This document shows positions 24,619 through 33,023 of a stretch of 36,056 nucleotides of DNA, piece after piece (the first letter of the stretch is position 1; the number at the start of each line of letters is the position of its first letter). This DNA is from Comamonadaceae bacterium. Lineage in GTDB: Bacteria > Pseudomonadota > Gammaproteobacteria > Burkholderiales > Burkholderiaceae_C. Below the pieces are notes generated by a model. It made no database searches. It was given only the letters and a program-made list of their open reading frames with translations, and was not told the DNA's origin. The stretch lies in contig CANFJF010000037.1 of assembly GCA_947447355.1 (NCBI GenBank), positions 1-36,056 on the forward strand. Direction: 5' to 3'. The position numbers and the translations under genes are program-made.

Positions 24619-25425
24619 ATGACCGCTGGCAATATTTTCAAAACCGCCTTAACCAACAAGCAGCCGCAGATCGGTCTGTGGCTGTCGATGGCCGAACCCT
24701 ACTTGGCTGAAGTCAGTGCCACTGCCGGTTTCGACTGGTTGTTGATTGATGGTGAACATGCGCCCAACGACTTGCGCAGCACGCTCAGCGCCTTACAGGC
24801 GATTGCGCCCTACCGCTCACAACCGGTCGTGCGCGCCGTCTCTGGCGATGTGCATCTCATCAAACAATTGCTAGACATCGGCGCCCAAAACCTGTTGATT
24901 CCAATGGTCGACACAGCCGAGCAAGCGCGCCAACTGGTGCTCGCCACGCAGTACCCGCCGCAGGGTCTTCGCGGCGTGGGCAGCATGGTAGCGCGTTCGT
25001 CGCGTTGGGCCGCACGCACCGACTACCTCGACGTTGCGGACGCAGAGATTTGCCTGCTGGTGCAAGCGGAATCTGTGCTGGCGCTGGAGAACCTGGAGGA
25101 GATCTGCGCGGTCGACGGCATCGACGGCGTCTTCATCGGTCCGGCCGATCTGGCAGCGTCAATGGGCTACCGCGGACAACCCTTCCACCCGAAAGTCCAA
25201 GCCGCGATTGAAGGCGCCATCACCACCATCGTGAAATCCGGCAAGGCGGCCGGCACGCTGATGTCGGACCAGAAGGTGGCGAGGCGCTACCTAGAATTGG
25301 GCGCCACCTTTGTCGCCACTGGCGTCGATGTACTGGTCTTCGCCAATGCGGCGCGCCAGCTGGCAGCGGACTTTCTAGGTGCGGCAGCGGGTGCAGCCAC
25401 AACCAAAGCGCCCGCGGCTTATTGA
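24619..25425 (+). CDS. HpcH/HpaI-type class II aldolase
   Basis: A 268-residue cytoplasmic TIM-barrel aldolase of the 2,4-dihydroxyhept-2-ene-1,7-dioate / 2-keto-3-deoxy acid aldolase family; it releases pyruvate and an aldehyde using a divalent metal. Catalytic residues are all visible: His47 in DGEHAPND, Arg72 in VVRAVS, metal ligands Glu151 in VQAES and Asp177 in [25 protein letters not shown] is the usual substrate loop. Ribosome-binding site AGGAAA. It lies 42 bp after the shrunken oxidase; the intact ancestors may have worked together on a 2-hydroxy or 2-keto acid. It converges on the OB-fold gene with 11 bp between stops. Confidence 0.92.
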   Translation: MTAGNIFKTALTNKQPQIGLWLSMAEPYLAEVSATAGFDWLLIDGEHAPNDLRSTLSALQAIAPYRSQPVVRAVSGDVHLIKQLLDIGAQNLLIPMVDTAEQARQLVLATQYPPQGLRGVGSMVARSSRWAARTDYLDVADAEICLLVQAESVLALENLEEICAVDGIDGVFIGPADLAASMGYRGQPFHPKVQAAIEGAITTIVKSGKAAGTLMSDQKVARRYLELGATFVATGVDVLVFANAARQLAADFLGAAAGAATTKAPAAY

Positions 25426-25436
25426 AAAGTTCGTCC

Positions 25437-25811
25437 TCAGAGTTTGCGGATTCGCTTCACATCGATTTCAACCGAGTTCCAGTCTTTGTCAACCTCACCA
25501 AAGATCTCCACACGGTCTGTGGCAGAAATCGTTTGGCCTGCCCAACGGCGATCGTCAATCTCAACTTCGATGGTGCCGCTGGCATCCTTGAAGATGTAGT
25601 TTTCACCACCGATGTGGCTTTGAATCGTTCCTTGCAAAGTGACCTTGGCGTCATCTTTCAAGGATTTCGCGTGCTCGACAGTGACCACATTCGACGGGCC
25701 GGTGAAGCCGCCAGGACCGACGACAGCGCCAGCTGCGTAGCCGCCCGCAGTTTGCGCAAAAGCGGCACCCGCGAGTAAAACAGCGGCAAAAAAAGTGGCT
25801 ATTATTTTCAT
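25437..25811 (-). CDS. YgiW/YdeI-family periplasmic OB-fold stress protein
   Basis: 124 residues. The signal peptide MKIIATFFAAVLLAGAAFAQ is followed by a Gly/Ala-rich stretch and then a bacterial OB-fold: VEHAKSLKDDAKVTLQGTI, YIFKDASGTIEVEIDDRRW and DRVEIFGEVDKDWNSVEIDV. Members of this family (YgiW, YdeI, VisP) sit in the periplasm and help resist peroxide, metals or cationic peptides. The open frame starts at 25832, but the ATG at 25811 has AAGGAACC upstream and a proper signal peptide. Monocistronic, downstream of the efflux operon. Confidence 0.9.
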   Translation of the reverse strand: MKIIATFFAAVLLAGAAFAQTAGGYAAGAVVGPGGFTGPSNVVTVEHAKSLKDDAKVTLQGTIQSHIGGENYIFKDASGTIEVEIDDRRWAGQTISATDRVEIFGEVDKDWNSVEIDVKRIRKL

Positions 25812-25922
25812 ATCTGGTTCCTTAACGTTCATTCAAAAAAACGACCTAATTCAAGATCATTTGCACACATCACAGTAACACGTCACCATTCATTTCCCTC
25901 AGCTCATCCACACCGCGGCCGC

Positions 25923-27383
25923 TTACCCGCCACCCAGCACTTTGTAGAGCGTGATGCGGTTGGCCTGCTCGGCCAGTTGCAGCCCGATCAAGGTTTGTTG
26001 GGCTGCATACAGCGAGCGCTGGGCGTCGAGCACCGTCAGGTAGTTGTCGACCCCGGCCTTGAAGCGCGCATCCGACAAAGTGAAAGTCCGCTGGGTGGCC
26101 TCCAACAAGGAAGTTTGCGCGGCCAGACGCTGCGTCAAGGTGGCGCGGTCGGCAAAGGCATCGGCGACTTCGCGAAAAGCGGTCTGCACAACTTTTTCAT
26201 ATTGCGCCACGGCAATGCCCTGATTGGCCTCGGCCACCTCTAGGTTGGATTGGTTGCGGCCGGCATCAAAAATCGGCAGCCTGATTTGCGGAATGAAACT
26301 CCAGCTGCCGCTGCCGCTCTCAAACAAACCCGACAAAGCATTGCTGCCAGTGCCCACCGATGCGGTCAGGCTGATGCTGGGAAAAAACGCCGCACGCGCT
26401 GCGCCAATGCTGGCGTAAGTGCCACGCAAACTGAATTCCGCTGCGGCCACATCGGGCCGCCGCAACAGCACCTGCGAAGACAAATCCGCTGGCAACGCCA
26501 GCAGGACCGACGCCGCTGGCTGGGCCGCCGCGATGGCGAACTGACCGCTCGGGCCAGATGCTGCGTTGACCGGCAGCAGCTCTGCCGGCACGCTGGAACC
26601 GACCAGCGCATCAAGCGCATTGCGATCGCGCGCGACCAAGCTGCTGAAGCTGGCTACCTCTAAGCGTGCGCTGTCGACGGTTGTCTGGTTTTGCGCCAGC
26701 ACCAGGCCCGAGGTGGCACCGAGTGCGAAGATGCGCTCCGTCAGCGCATAGGAAGCCTGGCGGCTGGCCAGCGTCTCTTGTGCCAACTGCAAGCGTTGCT
26801 GGTCGGCGGCCAACGTCAACCACGCGTTGCTGACCTCGGCCACCAGGGTCAGCTGCACGCTGCGCTGGTTTTCCGTGACACTCAGATACGCCTGCAGCGC
26901 CACATCGTTGAGGTTGCGAACGCGGCCAAAAAAATCAAGCTCATAACTGCTCAAGCCCAGCTGCGCGCTGTACTGGCTGTTGACTTGCCCGCTACTGCCG
27001 CCGCTGCCAGTCCCTGTCGCGTTCACGCCTTGCGGTGTCCGGCTGCGGCTACCCTGCCCCGTCGCAGCGATGCCGGGAAACAGGTTGGCACGCTCCACGC
27101 CGTATTGGGCGCGGGCTCTTTCGATCGACAGCACCGCCACGCGCAGGTCACGGTTGTTGTCCAGCGCCAGCGCAATCAACGCGGGCAACTGCGGACCTTG
27201 CGCAAAGTCGCGCCATCCCAGCAGCGGAACGTCACTGCCGGGCGCTGCACTGTCGGTGGCTGCATTGCTCAGCGTTGCTGGCACCGGCAAGTCCGGGCGT
27301 TCAAAATCGGGCGATAGGTTGGCACAGCCGGCCAGCAACACAGCCGCCGCCAGCAGGTTCATCGTCGGTAGCACGCGCATCAT
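25923..27383 (-). CDS. RND efflux outer-membrane channel lipoprotein (OprM/NodT family)
   Basis: 486 residues. The lipoprotein signal ends at LLAGC with Cys20, and the start of the mature part (NLSPDFERPDLPVPATL) is typical. Two TolC-like repeats follow: SYELDFFGRVRNLND with LTLVAEVSNAWLTLAADQQRL, and PIFDAGRNQSNLEVAEANQG with VQTAFREVADAFADR. It forms the trimeric outer-membrane duct of the pump. The ATG overlaps the TGA of the permease gene by 4 bp, so translation is coupled. Last gene of the three-gene operon. Confidence 0.95.
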   Translation of the reverse strand: MMRVLPTMNLLAAAVLLAGCANLSPDFERPDLPVPATLSNAATDSAAPGSDVPLLGWRDFAQGPQLPALIALALDNNRDLRVAVLSIERARAQYGVERANLFPGIAATGQGSRSRTPQGVNATGTGSGGSSGQVNSQYSAQLGLSSYELDFFGRVRNLNDVALQAYLSVTENQRSVQLTLVAEVSNAWLTLAADQQRLQLAQETLASRQASYALTERIFALGATSGLVLAQNQTTVDSARLEVASFSSLVARDRNALDALVGSSVPAELLPVNAASGPSGQFAIAAAQPAASVLLALPADLSSQVLLRRPDVAAAEFSLRGTYASIGAARAAFFPSISLTASVGTGSNALSGLFESGSGSWSFIPQIRLPIFDAGRNQSNLEVAEANQGIAVAQYEKVVQTAFREVADAFADRATLTQRLAAQTSLLEATQRTFTLSDARFKAGVDNYLTVLDAQRSLYAAQQTLIGLQLAEQANRITLYKVLGGG

Positions 27384-30300
27384 GATTGACCTTCTTCTGC
27401 TACTGCCTTAGCCGCTGCGTCGGGCGCAGGAGGATCGGATTTCCCTGCAAACCAGCTGCGGATCAACAAGAAAAACACCGGGACAAAAAAGATCCCGAGC
27501 ACGGTCGACGAGATCATCCCGCCGAGCACCGCCGTGCCGATCGCCTGACGGCCACCGGCCCCGGCACCCGTGCCAATGGCCAAGGGCAAGACGCCGAAGC
27601 CAAAGGCCAGCGAGGTCATCAGAATGGGGCGCAGACGCAAATGCACGGCTTCCAGAACCGCATCAAAAGCGTTCATGCCGCGTTGCTGCAACTGGGTGGC
27701 AAACTCGACGATCAGGATGGCGTTTCGGGAGGCCAGCCCCACCGTTGTCAACAAGCCGACTTGAAAGTAAACGTCGTTGGTCAAACCGCGCAAATCAGTG
27801 AGCAGCAAAGCGCCCAGCACGCCCAGAGGCACCGCCAGAATCACCGCCAGCGGGACCGACCAGCTTTCGTAAAGTGCCGCCAGACACAGAAACACAAACA
27901 AGATGGAGATTGCGTACAACAGTGGCGCCTGCGCCCCCGACAACCGTTCTTGCAGCGAGGCACCCGTCCACTCATACCCAATACCGGGCGGCATCTGGGC
28001 CATGATGTCCTCGATCGCGTTCATGGCCACACCTGAACTCACGCCCGGCCCCGTGTTGCCGACAAACTCGTAACTCGGGCTGCCGTTGTAGCGCTGCAGC
28101 TGTGGTGACCCAAAAGTCCACTCGGTCGAGGTGAATGCCGAAAACGGCACCATCTCGCCCTGGTTGTTGCGCACCGTCCAGGGGCCGATGTCTTGCGGCA
28201 ACATGCGGTAAGGCGCATCGCCCTGCATGTAAACGCGCTTGACCCGGCCAGCATTCAAAAAGTCGTTGATGTAACTGCCCCCCAAGGCGCTGGACAGGAC
28301 GTCGTTGATGTCCGCTGTGGCGATGCCCAATGCGGCGGCTTTGCGATCATCGATGATCACGCCAAGTTGCGCCGTGTCGTCTAGGTTGTTGGCGCGCACA
28401 TTGCTCAGTTCGGGGTGCTGCCCGGCTAGCCTCAACACTTGGTCGCGCGCGGCCACCAGCGCGTCGTGACCCAGCCCGTTGAGGTCTTTGAGCCAGAAGT
28501 TGAAACCGGCATCGGCACCCAGGCCGCGCACCGCCGGCGGCAACACCACAAAAATGCGCGCGTCGCGTATCACTGACAAGTCGGTCGTCGCCTTGCGGGC
28601 AATGGCCTCTGCGCTTTGCTCGGGCCGCAGGCGCTCGCTCCAGTCGGTTAAACGAACAAAACCGCGGGCTGAACTCTGGTCGCCGCCGAGACCGGTGATG
28701 GAGTTGAAACTGATCACGTCGGGCTGCTTGGCCAGGTATTGCTGTACCTCGGCCATGACCACCTGCAAGCGCGCATTTGAAGCGCCGGATGGCAAGGTGA
28801 TCTGCACCGACATGAAACCCTGGTCTTCGTTCGGCAAAAATGAAGTCGGCAGTCGCAGGAACATCACCGCCATGCCCGCACACAAGAGCAGGAACAACAC
28901 GGCCATGCGCTTGCTACGGCGCATGAGGGAACCGACGGTGCTTTGGTAACGGGCGGAACTCCGGTCAAAGTGGTGGTTGAAGCCGTGAAAAAAACGATCC
29001 AACATCCCGAACAGGCCGCGGCGCGGCTTGTCGCCATGCGCACTGCGTTGGCCCTTGGCCACCGGCTTGAGAAAGGTGGCACACATGGCCGGCGTGAGTG
29101 TCAGCGCGACAAACACTGACAGCACCATGGCGGAGACGATAGTGATTGAAAACTGGCGGTAAATCACACCGGTCGACCCGCCGAAAAAAGCCATCGGGAT
29201 GAACACCGCCGACAGCGTCAGGCCAATGCCGACCAACGCGGGCGTGATCTCGCGCATGGATTTTCGCGTGGCCTCCTTGGGCGACAAGCCTTCCTGACTC
29301 ATCACCCGCTCAACGTTTTCCACCACCACGATCGCATCGTCAACCAGCAGTCCGATGGACAGCACCAGGGCAAACATGGTCAGGGTGTTGATGGAGTAAC
29401 CGGCCAGCGAGAGGATGCCCAGCGTACCGAGCAGCACCACAGGCACGGCAATAGCCGGAATCAGCGTGGCGCGAAAATTCTGCAGGAATACAAAAATAAC
29501 CAGCACCACCAGCACCATGGCCTCGGCCAGCGTGATCAGGACCTCCCGGGTCGAAGCCCGCACGAAGGGCGCGGAGTCTGAACTGACGAAAGGTGTCAGG
29601 CCGTTGGGAAAGAAGGGCTGAAGCTCAGCGATTTTCGCGTTGACCGCCGCAGACACGGCCAACGCATTGGCACCGTCAGACAGGATGATGCCCATGCCGG
29701 CCCCCGGCTGACCATTGAGGCGCGAGGTGATGGTCAGATTGTCAGCACCGCGCTCAACACGAGCCACATCCTTGATGTACACGGCAGCGCCATCGGGCGT
29801 GGCTTTGAGCAGGACGTTGTTGAACTCCTCAACCGTCTTGAGCTTGGAGCGCGCCGTGATCGTGGCACTGAGCTGCTGCTCACCCACGGCCGGCAAGGTC
29901 CCGAGCTGACCGGCGGACACCTGGGCATTCTGTGTCATCACGGCGTTGCGCACATCCGAAGGCATCAGCGCGTATTTTTGCAACTTGGCCGGGTCTAACC
30001 AAATACGCATGGCGTAGGGGGTGCCAAACAATTGGATGTCGCCGACCCCATCGACGCGGCCAAGCACATCGACGAGGTTGCTGCTGATGTAGTCGCCGAT
30101 GTCCACCTGGCTGAGGCTCGGGTCTGGCGAGGTGAAAGTGAACGTCATCAGATAGACATTGCCGCCCTTGGTGACGGTCACACCGCGACTTTGGACCTCG
30201 GGCGGGAGGCGCGACAGAGCTTGCTGCAATTTGTTTTGCACCTGCACCTGGGCAACATCGATGTTGGTGCCGGGGTTGAAGGTCAGGGTCGTGCGCGAGC

Positions 30301-30559
30301 GGCCGGAGGCGTCGCTGTTCGACTCCATGTAGAGCAGGTTGTCCAGTCCCTTGAGCTGCTGTTCGATCACTTGGGCGACCGAATTTTCGACCGTCTCGGC
30401 CGAAGCGCCGGTGTACATCGCCGTGATGGAGACGCGTGGCGGCGCAATGTCAGGGTATTGCTCCAGCGGCAAGGTGCTGATGGACATGGCGCCAGCCAGC
30501 ATGATGACAATAGCCAGCACCCACGCAAAGATGGGACGATCGATGAAAAAATGGGCCAT
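27380..30559 (-). CDS. RND multidrug efflux permease (HAE1 / AcrB-MexB type)
   Basis: A 1059-residue inner-membrane proton-drug antiporter, full length for the family. It starts MAHFFIDRPIFAWVLAIVIM (TM1). LPLEQYPDIAPPRVSI follows, then the first large periplasmic loop. TM4 carries the proton-relay pair in GLLVDDAIVVVENVERV, and the second half has VGLASRNAILIVEFA. The hydrophilic C-terminus is short. The set of permease, adaptor and channel makes a complete tripartite pump. Substrates cannot be read from sequence; the HAE1 class favours hydrophobic and amphiphilic drugs. It lies 11 bp after the adaptor gene. No TetR- or MarR-type regulator is adjacent. Confidence 0.97.
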   Translation of the reverse strand: MAHFFIDRPIFAWVLAIVIMLAGAMSISTLPLEQYPDIAPPRVSITAMYTGASAETVENSVAQVIEQQLKGLDNLLYMESNSDASGRSRTTLTFNPGTNIDVAQVQVQNKLQQALSRLPPEVQSRGVTVTKGGNVYLMTFTFTSPDPSLSQVDIGDYISSNLVDVLGRVDGVGDIQLFGTPYAMRIWLDPAKLQKYALMPSDVRNAVMTQNAQVSAGQLGTLPAVGEQQLSATITARSKLKTVEEFNNVLLKATPDGAAVYIKDVARVERGADNLTITSRLNGQPGAGMGIILSDGANALAVSAAVNAKIAELQPFFPNGLTPFVSSDSAPFVRASTREVLITLAEAMVLVVLVIFVFLQNFRATLIPAIAVPVVLLGTLGILSLAGYSINTLTMFALVLSIGLLVDDAIVVVENVERVMSQEGLSPKEATRKSMREITPALVGIGLTLSAVFIPMAFFGGSTGVIYRQFSITIVSAMVLSVFVALTLTPAMCATFLKPVAKGQRSAHGDKPRRGLFGMLDRFFHGFNHHFDRSSARYQSTVGSLMRRSKRMAVLFLLLCAGMAVMFLRLPTSFLPNEDQGFMSVQITLPSGASNARLQVVMAEVQQYLAKQPDVISFNSITGLGGDQSSARGFVRLTDWSERLRPEQSAEAIARKATTDLSVIRDARIFVVLPPAVRGLGADAGFNFWLKDLNGLGHDALVAARDQVLRLAGQHPELSNVRANNLDDTAQLGVIIDDRKAAALGIATADINDVLSSALGGSYINDFLNAGRVKRVYMQGDAPYRMLPQDIGPWTVRNNQGEMVPFSAFTSTEWTFGSPQLQRYNGSPSYEFVGNTGPGVSSGVAMNAIEDIMAQMPPGIGYEWTGASLQERLSGAQAPLLYAISILFVFLCLAALYESWSVPLAVILAVPLGVLGALLLTDLRGLTNDVYFQVGLLTTVGLASRNAILIVEFATQLQQRGMNAFDAVLEAVHLRLRPILMTSLAFGFGVLPLAIGTGAGAGGRQAIGTAVLGGMISSTVLGIFFVPVFFLLIRSWFAGKSDPPAPDAAAKAVAEEGQS

Positions 30560-30570
30560 GGCGCGCGGTC

Positions 30571-31809
30571 TCAGCGAGCGCTGCTAGACACGGCTGGCGA
30601 GGCGGTTGGCCCCGTGCCGGCGACAAGCTTGATCACCACGTCTTCCGTGGTGACCAGATCACCCGGACGGATGCGCTGCAAGCCATCAACAATCACACGG
30701 TCACCGACAGCCAGACCGGCTGTCACCATCCAGCGATTACCCACGGCGGCGTCCAAGCTCACAGAGCGGCGTTCCACCTTGCTGTTGGCGTCAACCATCA
30801 ACACACTCGCCCGCCCCGTCGTGTCGCGGGTCACCGCCTGCTGCGGCACCAGCAAGGCTTGGGATGTCACGCCGGTGTCCAACTGCGCACGCACATACAT
30901 ACCAGGCATCAGCAGGCCATCGGGATTGGGCACCACCGCCCGCAGGGTCACCGCACCGGTGCCGGGGTCCACACTCACGCCTGAGAACTGCAGCCGTCCC
31001 GGATGCGGGTAGGCGCGCCCGTCTTCGAGCTTGATACGGATGCCCGCATCACCCTGGCCGACCCGTTCAAAGCGGCCTTGCGCCAAATCGCTTTTGAGTT
31101 TGAGCAGCTCGGTGCTCGACTGCGTCACATCCACATAGACCGGGTCAAGCTGCGAGAGGGTTGTGAGTACGCCGACCTGATTGGCCGTCACCAAGGCGCC
31201 CGGCGTCACCGTTGAGAGGCTGGTGCGCCCGGCGATAGGGGCCACGATGCGGGTGTAGGCCAGATTGATGCGGGCGTTGTCCAGCGCGGCCTGGGCCACC
31301 GCCACGTCGGCAGTTGTTTGCTGCACCAGGGCCAGACTCTCGTCATACAACTGGCGACTGATGGCATCGATCTTGACCAGCGCAGCGTTGCGTGCGGCGT
31401 TGACTTCGGCCGTTTTGGACGTCGCCCGCGTCTTGGCCAAGGTCGCAGCGGCGCTGGCCACAACCACTTCGTAAGCCGCAGGATCGATCTGATAAAGCGG
31501 CTGTCCCGCCTTGACAACAGCGCCTTCGGTGAACAAACGCTGTTGCACGATGCCACTGATTTGCGGGCGAATCTCCGCGATCATGAAGGCCCGTGTGCGA
31601 CCCGGCAGCTCAGTCGAAAGTGTCTGGCTCTCCGTCTGGAGGGTGACCACGCCGACCTCCACCGCAGGCACTTTAGCCATGGGCTCAGCCGGTGCCTTGC
31701 AAGCCGTCAATACGATGATCAACATCAAAATTAGCAGCGCAGACAACCCGCGGTGATGGCGCAGTGACGCGGCGGCGGAAAGGTGACTGGCAGCAAGGGG
31801 GAAAAACAT
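30571..31809 (-). CDS. RND efflux periplasmic adaptor (MexA/AcrA type)
   Basis: The membrane-fusion component linking permease and channel. From the ATG at 31809 it has 412 residues with a lipobox LTAC (Cys37) after a hydrophobic stretch. Then come the lipoyl/hairpin domain (GIVQQRLFTEGAVVKAGQPL, YQIDPAAYE), a coiled hairpin (NARINLAYTRIVAPIAGR) and a beta-barrel (SQLDPVYVDVTQSS). An ATG 16 codons upstream (31857) is also in frame, but the sequence between is a CTCAA pentamer run; neither has a clear ribosome-binding site. First gene of the efflux operon. Confidence 0.93.
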   Translation of the reverse strand: MFFPLAASHLSAAASLRHHRGLSALLILMLIIVLTACKAPAEPMAKVPAVEVGVVTLQTESQTLSTELPGRTRAFMIAEIRPQISGIVQQRLFTEGAVVKAGQPLYQIDPAAYEVVVASAAATLAKTRATSKTAEVNAARNAALVKIDAISRQLYDESLALVQQTTADVAVAQAALDNARINLAYTRIVAPIAGRTSLSTVTPGALVTANQVGVLTTLSQLDPVYVDVTQSSTELLKLKSDLAQGRFERVGQGDAGIRIKLEDGRAYPHPGRLQFSGVSVDPGTGAVTLRAVVPNPDGLLMPGMYVRAQLDTGVTSQALLVPQQAVTRDTTGRASVLMVDANSKVERRSVSLDAAVGNRWMVTAGLAVGDRVIVDGLQRIRPGDLVTTEDVVIKLVAGTGPTASPAVSSSAR

Positions 31810-31995
31810 GTGAAGTTGAGTTGAGTTGAGTGATTGGCGTGGAAAAAGGCAATGCATTAGGCCATGCTATTCATACCAATTATTTAATTCCAAAGACTTA
31901 TGCTTATACCTTCTATGGGTTAACCCTTGTTTATTCCTGATCAAGTTATCCATGGCGAACCAAGGCCGCATGCACTCATTGGGCCTCGCAGAGTG

Positions 31996-32311
31996 GGCCT
32001 CGAAGATGGATGGCCGCGCTACGCTCGCCATGACCCATCTCGTCGCTACGCTCGCCATGACACATTTCCGTCTCTGCGAGCGTAGCGCGGCAGTCCATCA
32101 CCGCGCACCTCGAAGATGGATGGCCGCGCTGCGCTCGCCATGACATATCTCATCGCTGCGCTCGCCATGACACATCTCGTCGCTGCGCTCGCCATGACAC
32201 ATCTCGTCGCTGCGCTCGCCATGACACATTTCCGTCGCTTCGCTCGCCCTGGCGGGAGGGGTTGTTCATGATTGGCTGGATAATAAAACCCATATAGTTA
32301 TGGAAAGGTGA
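31996..32311. repeat. hairpin repeat array with short arm-only units and conserved tail
   Basis: It begins with a right-arm half-unit (about 31996-32034), then an arm-only unit, one full hairpin unit (32071-32144), and a run of about four 27-bp arm-only repeats based on CGCTGCGCTCGCCATGACAC to 32255. It ends in a tail (32256-32311) that aligns with the tails at 1-397, including TGGATAATAAAACCCATAT and GGAAAGG. The tail runs straight into the SOUL gene and provides its ribosome-binding site. Between here and the efflux adaptor start (31858-31995) nothing else is seen. Confidence 0.88.
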
Positions 32312-32315
32312 TCTC

Positions 32316-32993
32316 ATGATGTCAACACCTGCACGCCCCTTCTTGCTTCTGCTTCTCGGTCTTTTATGGATGAATTCAGCCATGGCTGTCGAAGAACCAA
32401 AATACAAAGTCTTAGCCACTGAGGGCTCGATTGAAGTACGACACTACGAGCCGCTGTTGATGGCGGAGGTCATCGTTGAGGGAGACATGGACGAAGCGTC
32501 CAGCAAAGGTTTTCGACTCATTGCTGACTATATTTTTGGCAACAACCAAAACGCTGACAACGCAGCCTCTTCAAAAATAGCCATGACAGCTCCAGTCACC
32601 GTGGCACCACAGTCATCCAAAATTTCGATGACGGCGCCTGTGACCATCGAGGCTCAATCTGCTCAGCCAGACATTGGAAAGGCCCAGACATGGCGGGTGC
32701 ACTTTGTCATGCCAAGCCAGTACACCCTGAACACCATTCCCAAGCCCAATAACAATGCCGTGAGCTTGCGTGAGGTGCCCGAAAAATTTGTCGCTGTGCT
32801 GAAATATTCGGGCTTCAACACGACCGCGAAAGTACAACGGTTGAGTGATGAAGCGCTGGCTTGGTGCAACACTAAAGGCATGAAAATTCTGGGACTGCCA
32901 CAGCTCGCCAGATATGACCCGCCGTGGACGCTTCCCATGTTTCGGCGCAACGAAATCATGGTCGAAATTGCAGCGCCTTCAAGTTTGCGATAG
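32316..32993 (+). CDS. SOUL-family haem-binding-like protein
   Basis: 225 residues with an N-terminal signal peptide (hydrophobic residues 8-24, ending SAMA), so periplasmic or secreted. SOUL/HEBP blocks follow: YKVLATEGSIEVRHYEPLL, SSKGFRLIADYIFGNN, SKIAMTAPVT and a second SKISMTAPVT-like copy, YTLNTIPKPNN, EKFVAVLKYSGF and YDPPWTLPMFRRNEIMVEI. Family members bind haem or tetrapyrroles; bacterial roles are poorly known. The ribosome-binding site GAAAGGTG belongs to the tail of the repeat array, 5 bp before the ATG. It converges on the glucose dehydrogenase gene with 30 bp between stops. Confidence 0.92.
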   Translation: MMSTPARPFLLLLLGLLWMNSAMAVEEPKYKVLATEGSIEVRHYEPLLMAEVIVEGDMDEASSKGFRLIADYIFGNNQNADNAASSKIAMTAPVTVAPQSSKISMTAPVTIEAQSAQPDIGKAQTWRVHFVMPSQYTLNTIPKPNNNAVSLREVPEKFVAVLKYSGFNTTAKVQRLSDEALAWCNTKGMKILGLPQLARYDPPWTLPMFRRNEIMVEIAAPSSLR

Positions 32994-33023
32994 CCGGTAC
33001 AACCGGAAGCGCCGGACAAATAG

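Noticed and set aside
30032-31012. A 326-codon plus-strand ORF opposite the RND permease and adaptor
   Set aside because: Antisense shadow; it spans two real genes and has no recognisable domain.
32994-33006. CCGGT-ACA-ACCGG between the SOUL and glucose dehydrogenase genes as a terminator
   Set aside because: The arms are only 5 bp and no T-run follows on either strand.
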